Assembly: GCF_009792295.1 (NCBI RefSeq) | Contig: NZ_CP039934.1 | Location: 1,322,501-1,386,500 of the forward strand | From: Myroides fluvii | Lineage (GTDB): Bacteria; Bacteroidota; Bacteroidia; Flavobacteriales; Flavobacteriaceae | Reading direction: 5' to 3' | Length of the DNA: 64,000 nucleotides | In this document: positions 25,930 to 35,060 of the stretch, in pieces | Numbering within the stretch: the first letter of the stretch is position 1 | How the letters are laid out: each line of letters starts with the position of its first letter | Translations under genes and position numbers: made by a program | Notes under the pieces: model-generated | The model's input: the letters and a program-made list of their open reading frames with translations, nothing else | Database searches by the model: none | What the model was told of the DNA's origin: nothing

Positions 25930-25968
25930 GGAAAATCAAAAAAAGAAAAACAATCCCAACAAATGCTA

Positions 25969-25976
25969 TATCTTTG
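25969..25976 (+). promoter_or_regulatory. trpS -7 box
   Basis: TATCTTTG, 25 bp before the ATG at 26002. It lies inside the open frame that extends upstream of trpS, so it argues against a start at 25918. Confidence 0.55.
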
Positions 25977-26001
25977 CTATTATAATAAATACAAACACGC
26001 A

Positions 26002-26979
26002 ATGGCTAAAATTCTAACAGGGGTTCAAAGTACAGGAACGCCACATTTAGGGAATCTCTTAGGGGCAATTCTACCAGCAGTAGAAATGGCTAACAACAAA
26101 GAGAATGAGTCTTTTATTTTTATTGCGAATTTACATTCAGCAACACAAATAAAAGATGCAAAAACATTACAGGAAAACACCTATAGTGTTGCGGCGACAT
26201 GGCTTGCTTGTGGTTTAGATGTTAATCATGTAACTTTTTACCGCCAGTCTGACGTACCGCAAACGACAGAACTTACTTGGTATTTAAGTTGCTTTTTCCC
26301 TTTTCAACGTTTAACGTTAGCACACTCTTTCAAAGATAAAGCAGAGGTACTTGCTGATGTTAATACAGGGTTATTTACCTATCCTATGCTAATGGCTGCG
26401 GATATTTTATTGTATAACGCCAATTTTGTTCCCGTTGGAAAAGATCAATTGCAACATATTGAGATTACCCGTGATGTTGCTGCTCGCTTCAATCATCAAA
26501 TGGGAGAAACATTTGTTCTACCCGAGGCAAAAATTTCAGAAGAGGTGATGATTGTACCAGGTCTTGATGGAAACAAGATGAGTAAATCGAGAAACAACAT
26601 CATCAATATTTTTGAAAACGACAAAGCGTTAAGAAAACAAGTGATGAGTATTGAAACGGATAGTACGCCCTTAGAGGAGCCTAAAAATCCAGATACGTGT
26701 AATGTATTTACCATCTATAAATTATTAGCTACATCAGAGCAAATAGCACAGATGAGAGCAAAGTATGAAGCAGGGAATTATGGTTACGGACATGCTAAAC
26801 AAGAATTATTTGAACTTATTGTTGAAAAATTCAAAGATATTCGTACAAAATATGATTACTATATCAATAACCTAGAAGAGGTAGACCGTTTATTGCTCAC
26901 TGGTGCATCAAAGGCATCTGTTGTTGCTACAGAAACGCTAAATCGCGTTCGAGAAAAATTAGGATACGCAATTAAATAA
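26002..26979 (+). CDS. trpS: Tryptophanyl-tRNA synthetase
   Basis: 325 residues from the ATG at 26002. Class I synthetase with the HIGH-type motif P-H-L-G-N and K-M-S-K-S in the second half. The frame is open 28 codons further upstream, but those residues are not family-like and contain the probable promoter, so 26002 is the start. Followed by an efficient terminator. Confidence 0.96.
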   Translation: MAKILTGVQSTGTPHLGNLLGAILPAVEMANNKENESFIFIANLHSATQIKDAKTLQENTYSVAATWLACGLDVNHVTFYRQSDVPQTTELTWYLSCFFPFQRLTLAHSFKDKAEVLADVNTGLFTYPMLMAADILLYNANFVPVGKDQLQHIEITRDVAARFNHQMGETFVLPEAKISEEVMIVPGLDGNKMSKSRNNIINIFENDKALRKQVMSIETDSTPLEEPKNPDTCNVFTIYKLLATSEQIAQMRAKYEAGNYGYGHAKQELFELIVEKFKDIRTKYDYYINNLEEVDRLLLTGASKASVVATETLNRVREKLGYAIK

Positions 26980-26984
26980 GACTA

Positions 26985-27019
26985 TAGGGGCATCTTCTTG
27001 TAAGATGCCCTATTTTTTT
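26985..27019. terminator. trpS/dprA terminator
   Basis: GGGCATCTT/AAGATGCCC stem (26988-26996 with 27002-27010) then T7. It lies between convergent trpS and dprA. Confidence 0.8.
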
Positions 27020-28132
27020 CTACTCCCCAATGCATTCAAAATACTTGCCCGGTAGAGGACGAACAAGCCCTTGTAATTCCAATTGCAGTAAAATAGTACT
27101 CACTTTATAGATAGGAAGACTGCAATTTTGAGCAATAAGGTCAATGACTTCACGCTGTACTTCGGCCAAGTAACTATAAACCTTCTTTTCTTCTCCATTG
27201 AGGTCAACAAATAATTGGGGTTGAATCACTTTATGCTCTTTTTTGGTTTTATTCCAATGGAGTATCTCAATTACTTCAACGGGATCACTGAGTAATTGCG
27301 CCCGATGGGATCGAATCAACTCATTACAGCCTTGACTCAAAATATCGTCAATTCTTCCCGGAACAGCAAACACCTCTCGATTGTAATCGTTGGCAAACGC
27401 GATGGAACTCATAGAACCGCCTTTAATCGCACTTTCTACCACAATTGTTGCTTGACTACTTCCAGCAACTAAGCGATTGCGTTGAATAAAATTCTCTCGA
27501 TCAATTTTGCTCTGAATAGCAAATTCAGTCAACAAACCTCCTTTTTCCAACATATTCTCCGCAATTGTGGTATGCTTCGCGGGATAGATACGATTTAATC
27601 CATGTCCTAAAACACCGAATGTTTCCAGTCCAAAAGCGAGTGCTTGCTTGTGCACACAGATATCAATACCATACGCCAAACCACTAACTATAATTGGGTT
27701 ATAGGCTTGTGCCACTTCCATAAAACGAGTACAAAAATCCAACCCCCTTGAGGTCGGATTGCGCGTTCCTACAATACTCACAACATTGCGCGAGGCCCAA
27801 TTCGCAGTTACATTGCCCTTCGCAAAGAGCAAAATAGGACTATCCTCACATTGCCTCAAATAATAGGGATATTCTTTCGCCTGGTAAAACAACGGTTGAA
27901 CACCTGCTTGTTCCATCAACTTTACTTCCTTCTCGGCCCAAGAGAATTCCCCCTTCTTTACAATTTGAGTGGCTAAAGATTCCGAAACGCGTTTGCTAAT
28001 CAGTTCCTTAAACGAAGCATCAAAAACACCTTTAGCCGTTCCGAAATTTTCTATCAAGCGCTTTCCTATAATAGGTCCCACTCCATTCACTTTGGTTAAA
28101 GCTAAAGTGAAAAACAAGTCTTCTTCTTTCAT
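27020..28132 (-). CDS. dprA: DNA-processing protein DprA
   Basis: 370 residues. N-terminal helix-hairpin-helix region (G-V-G-P-I-I-G-K-R-L), central Rossmann-like DprA domain with S-G-L-A-Y-G-I-D and the R-N-R-L-V-A-G motif, and a C-terminal winged-helix. Protects incoming single-stranded DNA and loads RecA during natural transformation. recA is nearby but not in the same operon. Confidence 0.93.
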   Translation of the reverse strand: MKEEDLFFTLALTKVNGVGPIIGKRLIENFGTAKGVFDASFKELISKRVSESLATQIVKKGEFSWAEKEVKLMEQAGVQPLFYQAKEYPYYLRQCEDSPILLFAKGNVTANWASRNVVSIVGTRNPTSRGLDFCTRFMEVAQAYNPIIVSGLAYGIDICVHKQALAFGLETFGVLGHGLNRIYPAKHTTIAENMLEKGGLLTEFAIQSKIDRENFIQRNRLVAGSSQATIVVESAIKGGSMSSIAFANDYNREVFAVPGRIDDILSQGCNELIRSHRAQLLSDPVEVIEILHWNKTKKEHKVIQPQLFVDLNGEEKKVYSYLAEVQREVIDLIAQNCSLPIYKVSTILLQLELQGLVRPLPGKYFECIGE

Positions 28133-28287
28133 TAAAAATATGTTAATTAATTAAATTTCCTTACCTTAGTAGAGCTAACATCAAAAATCTAACCATTCAA
28201 TACCAATTACTTAAGAAGTGGCGATCGGTCGATTAAATTGTTAATAAAAAATTTCCGCATATTATTTGCTAAACCACTGGTTTAGAC

Positions 28288-28295
28288 TACTTTTG
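28288..28295 (+). promoter_or_regulatory. -7 box for the HU-SPOR gene
   Basis: TACTTTTG ending 4 bp before the ATG at 28300. Transcription would begin at about 28300-28303, so translation could be nearly leaderless or start at the second ATG at 28306. Confidence 0.5.
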
Positions 28296-28299
28296 TACT

Positions 28300-29235
28300 A
28301 TGAAGATGACTCAATACATATCAGCCTTATTATATCGCTATCCCTGCGTTATTGTTCCAGGATTTGGTGCTTTTATCACTGAAATCCAATCGTCTTTTTA
28401 CGATGTGGAAAAACAATTGTTTTTTCCTCCACAAAAGCGAATTTCTTTTAATAGAAATATTGTGAACAACGACGGTTTATTAGCGAATCACATTGCCACA
28501 CAAGAGCGACTTTCTTACGAGGAAGCTGTTATGCGTATTCAAGCGATGGTTGCTGATTGGAATGATACCTTGACTTCTTTTGATTCATTAAGCTTAGCCT
28601 CTATAGGTACCTTTAGTTATAATGAAGAGAAGAGCTTGCAATTTGCTCCGATTCAAAATCAAAACTACTTGGCTACTTCATTCGGTTTATCTTCAGTAGG
28701 GGTTCAAGCAATTCAAAGAGAAGAAAATGCCGCTACACCAACCGTTATTGCGCTTGAAACCGCTAGAGGAAAAACAAGACGCACAGCGACATTCTTTAAA
28801 TATGCTTCTGTGTTAGTTCTAACTTTAGGTATTGGTAGTGTATTGGTACAAAATGGTTATACAGCCTATGTAAATGACCAAACCTTGTCCATTGAAAACA
28901 ACGTCCAATCACAAGTACAAAACAAGATTCAACAAGCCACTTTCATCATTGAGCCTGCAATAGATGCTATTGCGCTACCCGTTAAGGATGAAACTACAGT
29001 TGTAACAACTCCTTATCATTTAGTTGCGGCTGCTTTTAGAAGTGAGGAAAATGCTGCTATTGAGGTTGAAATCTTAAAAAAGAAAGGATTTGAAGATGCA
29101 TCATTTTTAGGACGTACAAAATATGGTATGTATCCTGTTGTATATAGTAGTTTCACTACACATGAAGAAGCCAAAGATGCCTTAAAAGAAATTCACCGTG
29201 CAACAAATAAAGAAGCTTGGATTTTTATTAAATAA
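28300..29235 (+). CDS. HU-CCDC81-like / SPOR domain membrane protein
   Basis: 311 residues. The N-terminal 135 residues resemble the paired prokaryotic HU-CCDC81 domains (Y-P-C-V-I-V-P-G-F-G-A-F, I-S-F-N-R-x-I-V-N-N-D-G-L-L, and S-I-G-T-F). A basic stretch and one membrane helix (about 165-188) follow, then a C-terminal SPOR domain (about 232-311; peptidoglycan-binding in known cases). The topology would put the HU-like part in the cytoplasm and SPOR in the periplasm, a possible link between nucleoid and septal wall (inference). The start may be 28300 or 28306. Confidence 0.85.
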   Translation: MKMTQYISALLYRYPCVIVPGFGAFITEIQSSFYDVEKQLFFPPQKRISFNRNIVNNDGLLANHIATQERLSYEEAVMRIQAMVADWNDTLTSFDSLSLASIGTFSYNEEKSLQFAPIQNQNYLATSFGLSSVGVQAIQREENAATPTVIALETARGKTRRTATFFKYASVLVLTLGIGSVLVQNGYTAYVNDQTLSIENNVQSQVQNKIQQATFIIEPAIDAIALPVKDETTVVTTPYHLVAAAFRSEENAAIEVEILKKKGFEDASFLGRTKYGMYPVVYSSFTTHEEAKDALKEIHRATNKEAWIFIK

Positions 29236-29250
29236 TACGTTAAATATACC

Positions 29251-29280
29251 AACCGAACGCGAAACGTTCGGTTTTTTTTT
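29251..29280 (+). terminator. Terminator after the HU-SPOR gene
   Basis: CCGAACG-CGAAA-CGTTCGG followed by T9. Confidence 0.85.
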
Positions 29281-29290
29281 GCTTTGTCTT

Positions 29291-29298
29291 TATCTTTG
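29291..29298 (+). promoter_or_regulatory. -7 box for thioesterase gene
   Basis: TATCTTTG, 16 bp before the ATG at 29315 and directly after the preceding terminator. Confidence 0.55.
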
Positions 29299-29314
29299 CC
29301 TAAAATAATTTTTT

Positions 29315-29824
29315 ATGAAAGCAAAATTAGTATCTGAATCAGCCACTATAATCAGTGATCTAGTACTCCCAGGGGAGACAAATCCGTTAAACAATATGTT
29401 TGGAGGTGAACTATTAGCGCGAATGGACAGAGCCGCGGGAATTGCAGCTAGACGACATTCGAGAAGAATATGTGTTACTGCATCAGTCAATCACGTTGCT
29501 TTTAATAAACCCATTCCTTTGGGAAGCGTAGTCACCATCGAAGCGAAGATTTCAAGAGCTTTCACTTCATCGATGGAAATTTATCTAGACGTGTGGATTG
29601 AAGATCGCGAATCAGGCAATAAAACAAAAGCCAACGAAGCAATCTATACCTTCGTTGCGGTTGATGATATGGGAAATCCTGTACCAGTGCCTGAATTAAT
29701 TCCCGAAACAGAATTAGAACACAAACGCTTTGATGCGGCCTTGAGAAGAAAACAACTGAGCTTAGTACTTGCAGGAAAAATGAAACCCAGCGACGCTACG
29801 GAATTAAAAGCTCTTTTTAATTAA
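29315..29824 (+). CDS. Hotdog-fold acyl-CoA thioesterase
   Basis: 169 residues. The motif N-P-L-N-N-M-F-G-G-E-L-L-A-R-M-D-R-A-A-G with the conserved Asp, and the central V-N-H-V-A-F-N-K-P-I-P-L-G strand, are typical of YciA/BACH-like acyl-CoA hydrolases. Substrate range unknown. It is followed after 10 bp by the S1/P1 nuclease gene, probably co-transcribed. Confidence 0.9.
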   Translation: MKAKLVSESATIISDLVLPGETNPLNNMFGGELLARMDRAAGIAARRHSRRICVTASVNHVAFNKPIPLGSVVTIEAKISRAFTSSMEIYLDVWIEDRESGNKTKANEAIYTFVAVDDMGNPVPVPELIPETELEHKRFDAALRRKQLSLVLAGKMKPSDATELKALFN

Positions 29825-29834
29825 TAAAACAAAC

Positions 29835-30623
29835 ATGAAAAAAATTTTAATTGCTTTAGCAATGACTATTTGCTTGTTGCAAAGCACGGCAATTTTTGCT
29901 TGGGGAACTACAGGACATCGCGTTATAGCTGAGATAGCAGAAAGAAACTTAAACAAAAAAGCAAAGAAAGAATTAAAAAAAATCATTGGCAACCAACAAT
30001 TGGCTTATTGGGCAAATTGGCCTGATTTCATTAAATCGGATCCTACGTGGAAATTTGCAGATAGCTGGCATTATGTTAATATGCCCGGTGATTTGAGTCG
30101 TCTTGCTTTTGACCAAGAATTGAGTAACTCTACAGATGAAAATTTATACAAGCGAGCACTTGTACTTATCGATGAATTAAAAAGTAATACCCTCACTTTA
30201 GAGCAAAAACAACAAAAATTGTATTTCTTGATCCACATCATTGGGGATGCACACCAACCGTTACACATTGGAAGATCTGAAGATTTAGGTGGAAACAGAG
30301 TAAAAGTAGAGTGGTTTAGAAAACCGACAAACCTACATAGCTTATGGGATTCTGCTTTAGTTGATTTCGACAAATACAGCTATACCGAATACGCGACAGT
30401 TTTAGATATTCACAATAAAACACATAATCAAACCCTGGTACAAGGCAGTTTAGAAGATTGGATTTTCGACTCTTATTCTATCGCTAATACACTTTACAAC
30501 AGCGCAGAAGAAAACGAAAATTTAAGTTACCGTTATCACTTTGATTTCAAAGATACCGTAGAAGAACAACTTTTAAAAGGAGGCCTTCGTTTGGCAAAAT
30601 TGTTGAACGAAATATACAACTAA
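29835..30623 (+). CDS. S1/P1-type zinc nuclease (secreted)
   Basis: 262 residues. Signal peptide 1-22 (cleavage after I-F-A) leaves Trp23 as the mature N-terminus, the residue whose amino group binds zinc in S1/P1 nucleases. Further ligands are visible in W-G-T-T-G-H, D-S-W-H-Y-V-N, H-I-I-G-D-A-H-Q-P-L-H and N-L-H-S-L-W-D. Cleaves single-stranded DNA/RNA, presumably in the periplasm or outside, for nutrient or phosphate recovery. Confidence 0.92.
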   Translation: MKKILIALAMTICLLQSTAIFAWGTTGHRVIAEIAERNLNKKAKKELKKIIGNQQLAYWANWPDFIKSDPTWKFADSWHYVNMPGDLSRLAFDQELSNSTDENLYKRALVLIDELKSNTLTLEQKQQKLYFLIHIIGDAHQPLHIGRSEDLGGNRVKVEWFRKPTNLHSLWDSALVDFDKYSYTEYATVLDIHNKTHNQTLVQGSLEDWIFDSYSIANTLYNSAEENENLSYRYHFDFKDTVEEQLLKGGLRLAKLLNEIYN

Positions 30624-30666
30624 AAAAACATCGGGCATCCCAATAAGGATGCCCGATGTTTTTTTA
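30622..30666. terminator. Bidirectional terminator after the nuclease gene
   Basis: 14-bp perfect stem (30627-30640 with 30647-30660, core CATCGGGCATCC) with A and T runs on both sides. It lies between convergent genes. Confidence 0.85.
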
Positions 30667-30676
30667 TGCGAATTAA

Positions 30677-32038
30677 TTATCTATATGTACTTCTCGATGA
30701 AGTTGAAGAGGAACTACCTCTAGACCCAGAGGAAGAACTGCCATAACTACTTCGAGATCCACTTGAGCTACTTCCCGAACTATAACTTGGATTACTGCTT
30801 CTTGAACTTGAACCATAGTTTGAAGTACTGCGAGAACTCGAACTGTTAGCACCTGAACTACCGTAATTACTACGAGAACTACCCGTGTTTCTCGAGCTAC
30901 TATTTGACGAGCCATAACTACTACCCGATCCTGTTGAAGTGCTTCTCGAACTACTATTTGATGAACCATAGCTACTACGCGATCCATTTGAATTTGTATA
31001 ACCGGTATTGTTATTTGACGAGCTATAATTACTACGTGAACTTTCATTATTCGAATTCACACTTGAATTACTATAACTACTGCGCGAAGAGGTTCCGCCC
31101 TCTCTATCTGTTAGCGATTCTCCGCGTTTATATGAGGTTGACGAAGAATAAGAACTACGTCCATTACTGTCGTCAATACGATTGATATTACGGGTTGACG
31201 TAGTTGATCCATACTCACTTCTCGAATTTGATTGACTAGTTGTTGAGCCATAATTACTCCTCGAATTTGATTGACCACTTGCCTCCGCATAAGAAGTCCT
31301 TGCATTCGATAACTCACGGCGGTTTGAATATCCATTATTTCTATCATAAAACGATCTATTCGGATTTGATCGTTCATAATAATCTCTTCTTACATCACTA
31401 TATAATGTTCGAGTACCATTGCTATAATGGTTCGATGTATACACATAGCGATTGCTATAATTAATGTGATTGTGTACATGAACCATATAAGTTGCCGTTG
31501 GATAAGGCGAATAATAGGAATAATAAGAAGGATAATATCCCCAATACCATGAGGAATAGTAAGGGCGATATGATACCCCCCAGAACAAACTAAACACAGG
31601 CGGTGTTACAACATATACGGGTTCATAGATATAATTTGGTCCATACAAATAACTATTACCGACAATTTGCACAGAAACTTGATTTCTACGGCTATTTTTC
31701 TCAATTTCTATTGTAGCTACATCTTGATACATATCACGTCCTAAAACGGCTTGCACAACGATTAAATGGGCATTTCCTTCTACCACTTCAACAACTCGCA
31801 AATAGTCAACATAACCGTCGTTATTTAAATCGAGGTTATTGATACGCAAACTAGGATCATTCAATCGATATTCAAAATCTGCAAGATCTTTTGAGTCTCC
31901 AAAAATAGAAGCAACTGCTTGCAAATCCAAGTTATCGCTAATGTCATAGCTCTGGGCAGTTACTACTGCATTTTGTGCCTGCACTTGTGTAGCAAACACA
32001 AAAAATAAAACGATTATATTGTAATATAAAAACCTCAT
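30677..32038 (-). CDS. Secreted protein with Ser/Tyr/Arg-rich repetitive tail
   Basis: 453 residues. Signal peptide (about 1-21, ending V-Q-A-Q). A globular part to about 150 has a calcium-loop-like D-L-N-N-D-G-Y-V-D, followed by a Tyr/Trp/Pro-rich stretch (about 150-200) and then about 250 residues of degenerate S-S-R-S-x-Y-G-S-S repeats with very few hydrophobic residues. The tail should be disordered and basic. Single gene. Function unknown; a matrix or adhesive role is conceivable only from composition. Confidence 0.75.
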   Translation of the reverse strand: MRFLYYNIIVLFFVFATQVQAQNAVVTAQSYDISDNLDLQAVASIFGDSKDLADFEYRLNDPSLRINNLDLNNDGYVDYLRVVEVVEGNAHLIVVQAVLGRDMYQDVATIEIEKNSRRNQVSVQIVGNSYLYGPNYIYEPVYVVTPPVFSLFWGVSYRPYYSSWYWGYYPSYYSYYSPYPTATYMVHVHNHINYSNRYVYTSNHYSNGTRTLYSDVRRDYYERSNPNRSFYDRNNGYSNRRELSNARTSYAEASGQSNSRSNYGSTTSQSNSRSEYGSTTSTRNINRIDDSNGRSSYSSSTSYKRGESLTDREGGTSSRSSYSNSSVNSNNESSRSNYSSSNNNTGYTNSNGSRSSYGSSNSSSRSTSTGSGSSYGSSNSSSRNTGSSRSNYGSSGANSSSSRSTSNYGSSSRSSNPSYSSGSSSSGSRSSYGSSSSGSRGSSSSTSSRSTYR

Positions 32039-32107
32039 TTCTTCTACTATTTAAGTTAAACACTTGTTGTATTTCAAATAATGTGCCAACAAAATTACAA
32101 CCAAGGT

Positions 32108-32140
32108 ACAAAAAAAGCCCTTACCGATATGGTAAGGACT
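32108..32140 (-). terminator. Terminator of adhesin unit 1
   Basis: AGCCCTTACC/GGTAAGGACT stem (32116-32125 with 32131-32140), T7 on the minus strand. The promoter-proximal arm belongs to the duplicated block; the other arm is unique. Confidence 0.75.
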
Positions 32141-32171
32141 TCTTAAAATATACTAAACTTAATTCTTTTAA

Positions 32172-34085
32172 CTATTTCAAGATCACAAACTCACTGCGTC
32201 TGTTGATCGCGTGGTCTTCTTCGGTGCAGTTCGCTTTACAATCAATCTTCGGTACACTTGGTCCGTAACCTTGTGATTCTAAACGATAGCCTTCAATGCC
32301 TTTTGACAACACATATTGAACCGTCGTTTTCGCGCGATTCTCAGACAACTTCTGGTTGTACGTCGCGCTTCCGCGATTGTCCGTATGAGAACCTACCTTG
32401 ATGCGCATCTGTGGATTGCGCTTCATTACTTTTACCAATTTATCCAACTCCAAAGCACCTTGTTGGGTGATGTTGAATCGGTCAAATTCAAAGTAAACCT
32501 CTCCTAGGATGATCTCGTCTTTGGTCACGAGTACTTCAATAGGTCTCAAGCCAACCTGAACTAACTGACGACCTCCTTTGCGGTTCAATGGAACTTCTAC
32601 CGACTTCCCTTCAAAGTCATCCATGTCTACTTGTAAGTGGTAAAATTTACCACAATCTACAACGTATTCCACAATTCCACGCTGATCTGCAAACTTCGTC
32701 TCAACTAAGTTCTTGCGATCGTCGTAAATATCTACGCGAGCTCCTGGTAAAAGCTGTCCGGTATCCTTGTGTGTTACCGTCACATACATCTCGGTATTAC
32801 AAACTGGTTTGGCTTTGTAAATATCATCGCGACCAATGCGGTTCGTTGAGAAGAATCCAATGTCTTTACCGGGGTAAAAAGAAAAGGCGAAATCGTCTTT
32901 GGCCGTATTGATCGGCGATCCTAAATTCTTCGGTTCTGCTTGGGGAATGGCCAAGTCTACTACGTAAACGTCCAATCCTCCAAACCCTTTGCGAGAATCA
33001 GAAGCAAAGTACAACTTGCCCTCTTCGGAGATAAAAGGAAACGATTCGCGTCCTTCTGTATTGATTTGGCTACCCATATTCACGGGTGTTCCATAGTTAC
33101 CCTCTTCATCGATATCCACTTTCCAGATATCTGTGCTACCCATGGTGCCTGGCATATCAGATGAAAAGTACAACGTACGTCCATCTTTGCTCACACTTGG
33201 GTTACTTACCGAGTAATCGCTGCCATTGAACGGTACAGGTTCGAAATCCGTCCATTTACCCTTTTTCTTCGTGGCTCTAAATACGCTAACCTTACCAAGC
33301 TTTACCAACTTAGCTTTGTTCTTGGTAAACTTTCCGGCGCGGAAACTCTCCGTAGCAAAGTACATCGTCTGACCATCTCCTGTTACTGTAGCTGGTCCAT
33401 CGTGATACTTCGTGTTCAACTCCGATACGGGTTCTACATCATACAACGGATCTTCAGCGTTTTTGTATTTCGCTTGAAAGATATCTAAATACCCTTGGTT
33501 GTCCCAGCCGTATTTGTTCTTAGACTTATTGCCTTTGCGCGTAGAGGCAAAATAAAGCGTATCTCCTACCGTTAAAAAGGCGCCAAAATCATTCCCTTGA
33601 CGGTCGTTGATTCCAGACTCTTCAAAGGTAAAAAGCTCCTCTTGTGCGCGTAAGCGAGGAATATAATCCGGCTCGCGCATAAAGGCGATAGCGCGTTGGT
33701 CCTCGGGATTGCGCTCTGAGAATTTACGCATTGCCGCATTGGACGAATCATAACGTCCACTAGCTTTTAACATCTGTGCGTAGCGATAGTACAATTCAGA
33801 ATCTAAATCTGGATTCTTTTCTAAAGCTTTGCCATAGTATTTTGCTGCCTCGACCGTATTAAACACATTGTAATAACAATCCGCTAATTGTAAATAAATA
33901 TAATTATCTGTCTTCGCCCCGCGAATTAACTTCTGATAAACCTTTGCTGCATCTACAAACTCGTAGTGCTTGTAATGCTCATCTGCAATCTCTAAAGGAG
34001 TTTTTATCGGCTCTTGGGCACTAACATTTTGAGTGAATAAAAATCCACCCAATAACAGTGCTAAATAAACCTTTCTTATTTTCAT
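32172..34085 (-). CDS. PorE-like TPR-PD40-CRD-OmpA protein, copy 1
   Basis: 637 residues. Signal peptide 1-23; TPR-type helices (about 25-145); PD40/WD40-like propeller blades (about 150-415) with repeated L-Y-F-A-S-D/T-x; a carboxypeptidase-regulatory-like beta domain (about 430-515); OmpA peptidoglycan-binding domain (about 525-637) with F-E-F-D-R-F-x-I and N-R-x-S-E-F-V-I. This is the layout of PorE, which links T9SS parts to peptidoglycan. Third gene of adhesin unit 1, 18 bp after porP. It differs from copy 2 at a single residue (V-L-V-T against V-I-V-T before the OmpA domain). Confidence 0.88.
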   Translation of the reverse strand: MKIRKVYLALLLGGFLFTQNVSAQEPIKTPLEIADEHYKHYEFVDAAKVYQKLIRGAKTDNYIYLQLADCYYNVFNTVEAAKYYGKALEKNPDLDSELYYRYAQMLKASGRYDSSNAAMRKFSERNPEDQRAIAFMREPDYIPRLRAQEELFTFEESGINDRQGNDFGAFLTVGDTLYFASTRKGNKSKNKYGWDNQGYLDIFQAKYKNAEDPLYDVEPVSELNTKYHDGPATVTGDGQTMYFATESFRAGKFTKNKAKLVKLGKVSVFRATKKKGKWTDFEPVPFNGSDYSVSNPSVSKDGRTLYFSSDMPGTMGSTDIWKVDIDEEGNYGTPVNMGSQINTEGRESFPFISEEGKLYFASDSRKGFGGLDVYVVDLAIPQAEPKNLGSPINTAKDDFAFSFYPGKDIGFFSTNRIGRDDIYKAKPVCNTEMYVTVTHKDTGQLLPGARVDIYDDRKNLVETKFADQRGIVEYVVDCGKFYHLQVDMDDFEGKSVEVPLNRKGGRQLVQVGLRPIEVLVTKDEIILGEVYFEFDRFNITQQGALELDKLVKVMKRNPQMRIKVGSHTDNRGSATYNQKLSENRAKTTVQYVLSKGIEGYRLESQGYGPSVPKIDCKANCTEEDHAINRRSEFVILK

Positions 34086-34103
34086 GCTGTACTTTTTATT
34101 CGA

Positions 34104-35030
34104 TTAGAAATAACGAGAGGAACTGGATACTTTCTTAGACAAGAAAATGTCGTATAACACCATAAACTCGTGAGAACCCTTGGCTACTTTGTTGATATCC
34201 GATGTGATGTAATCATATGCATAACCAACGCGAAGCTGTGGGGTAACGCGGTAGTTAATCATTCCTCCAACAGCGTCCTCTAAGCGGTAACTAACTCCTG
34301 CTTCAATCTTGTTCAGGTACATCACATTCATATTCAAATCAAAGGATACTGGTGAATTCATCGCGTATTTGATCATCGTTGAGGGTTTTAATTTCCAATC
34401 TTGATCCAAGTCAAAAACATAACCTCCATTCAAATACATGTGAATCTCGCGTTGACCAAAGTTCTTCCCATCGTAATTCAAATAGTATTCTTTTATCATG
34501 TTGGGTACCCCTAATCCGATAAAGTATTTATCCGTATAGTAGTACGCTCCAATTCCAGCATTGAATAAGGTCGATTTGCTGTCTTGACCAAATGCAGGGT
34601 CATCCGCGTCAATCGTATAGCCATTTCCAATATCAGAAAATAGATTGGCACTGTGGAACGTTGCGCCTGCCTTGATTCCCAAAGCTAACTTGTGAACTCC
34701 TCCTAACTCTAAAGTATAAGAGAAGTCTCCGTAAATGTTGTTCTCCGTAACCGGACCGATGCGATCATTGATAAAAGACAAACCTACACCCACTTTTTTT
34801 CCTACTCTACTGTTGATGAAAAAAGTTCCCGTTTCAGGTGCCCCATCAAAGCCGGCCCATTGCTTGCGGTACAATGCTCCCATGGAAACAGCATCCTTTG
34901 AGCCAGCATAAGCAGGATTTACAACACTCATGTTGTACATATACTGCGTATACTGCGGATTCTGCTGCGCTTGCACCTCAAGACAACTAAGTAAACTCAG
35001 CACCCCTAATGTTAAATATATTCTTTTCAT
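34104..35030 (-). CDS. PorP/SprF-like outer-membrane protein, copy 1
   Basis: 308 residues from the ATG at 35030 (M-K-R-I-Y-L), the start that equals the second copy; the frame is open 16 codons upstream without support. Signal peptide 1-21, then the family's Q-Q-N-P-Q-Y-T-Q-Y-M-Y-N-M-S-V-V-N-P-A-Y-A-G motif and a beta-barrel ending in Phe. PorP/SprF proteins are encoded beside T9SS type B substrates and needed to export or retain them. It differs from copy 2 at two residues (N-G-Y/D-G-Y and D-A-D-D/D-A-G-D). Confidence 0.92.
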   Translation of the reverse strand: MKRIYLTLGVLSLLSCLEVQAQQNPQYTQYMYNMSVVNPAYAGSKDAVSMGALYRKQWAGFDGAPETGTFFINSRVGKKVGVGLSFINDRIGPVTENNIYGDFSYTLELGGVHKLALGIKAGATFHSANLFSDIGNGYTIDADDPAFGQDSKSTLFNAGIGAYYYTDKYFIGLGVPNMIKEYYLNYDGKNFGQREIHMYLNGGYVFDLDQDWKLKPSTMIKYAMNSPVSFDLNMNVMYLNKIEAGVSYRLEDAVGGMINYRVTPQLRVGYAYDYITSDINKVAKGSHEFMVLYDIFLSKKVSSSSRYF

Positions 35031-35060
35031 ATACGGTTTAATTTTATAAATAGTAATAAA

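Larger units (their letters stand above)
32129..35043. repeat. Long direct repeat, copy A (2,915 bp)
   Basis: Copy A of a block repeated at 40580-43494, offset 8,451 bp, same orientation and same length. It contains the porE-like and porP genes complete. Differences are scattered single bases, nearly all synonymous; no indel was noticed. Its ends fall in the terminator stem and just upstream of the porP start. Confidence 0.9.

Noticed and set aside
25918..26001. 28-codon N-terminal extension of TrpS
   Set aside because: It contains the TATCTTTG -7 box and lacks similarity to the family; the ATG at 26002 gives the usual length.
30673..31047. 124-codon Val/Gln-rich minus-strand frame
   Set aside because: Shifted-frame shadow of the Ser/Tyr/Arg-rich repeats.
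30680..31330. Repeat-rich DNA that could suggest a CRISPR array
   Set aside because: The repeats are degenerate, in frame, and encode the Ser/Tyr/Arg tail of a long open frame; there are no constant repeats with unique spacers.
32316..33164. Plus-strand frames of 63-107 codons that recur at 40767-41615
   Set aside because: They are antisense shadows of the duplicated porE-like genes; their recurrence reflects the DNA duplication, not coding.
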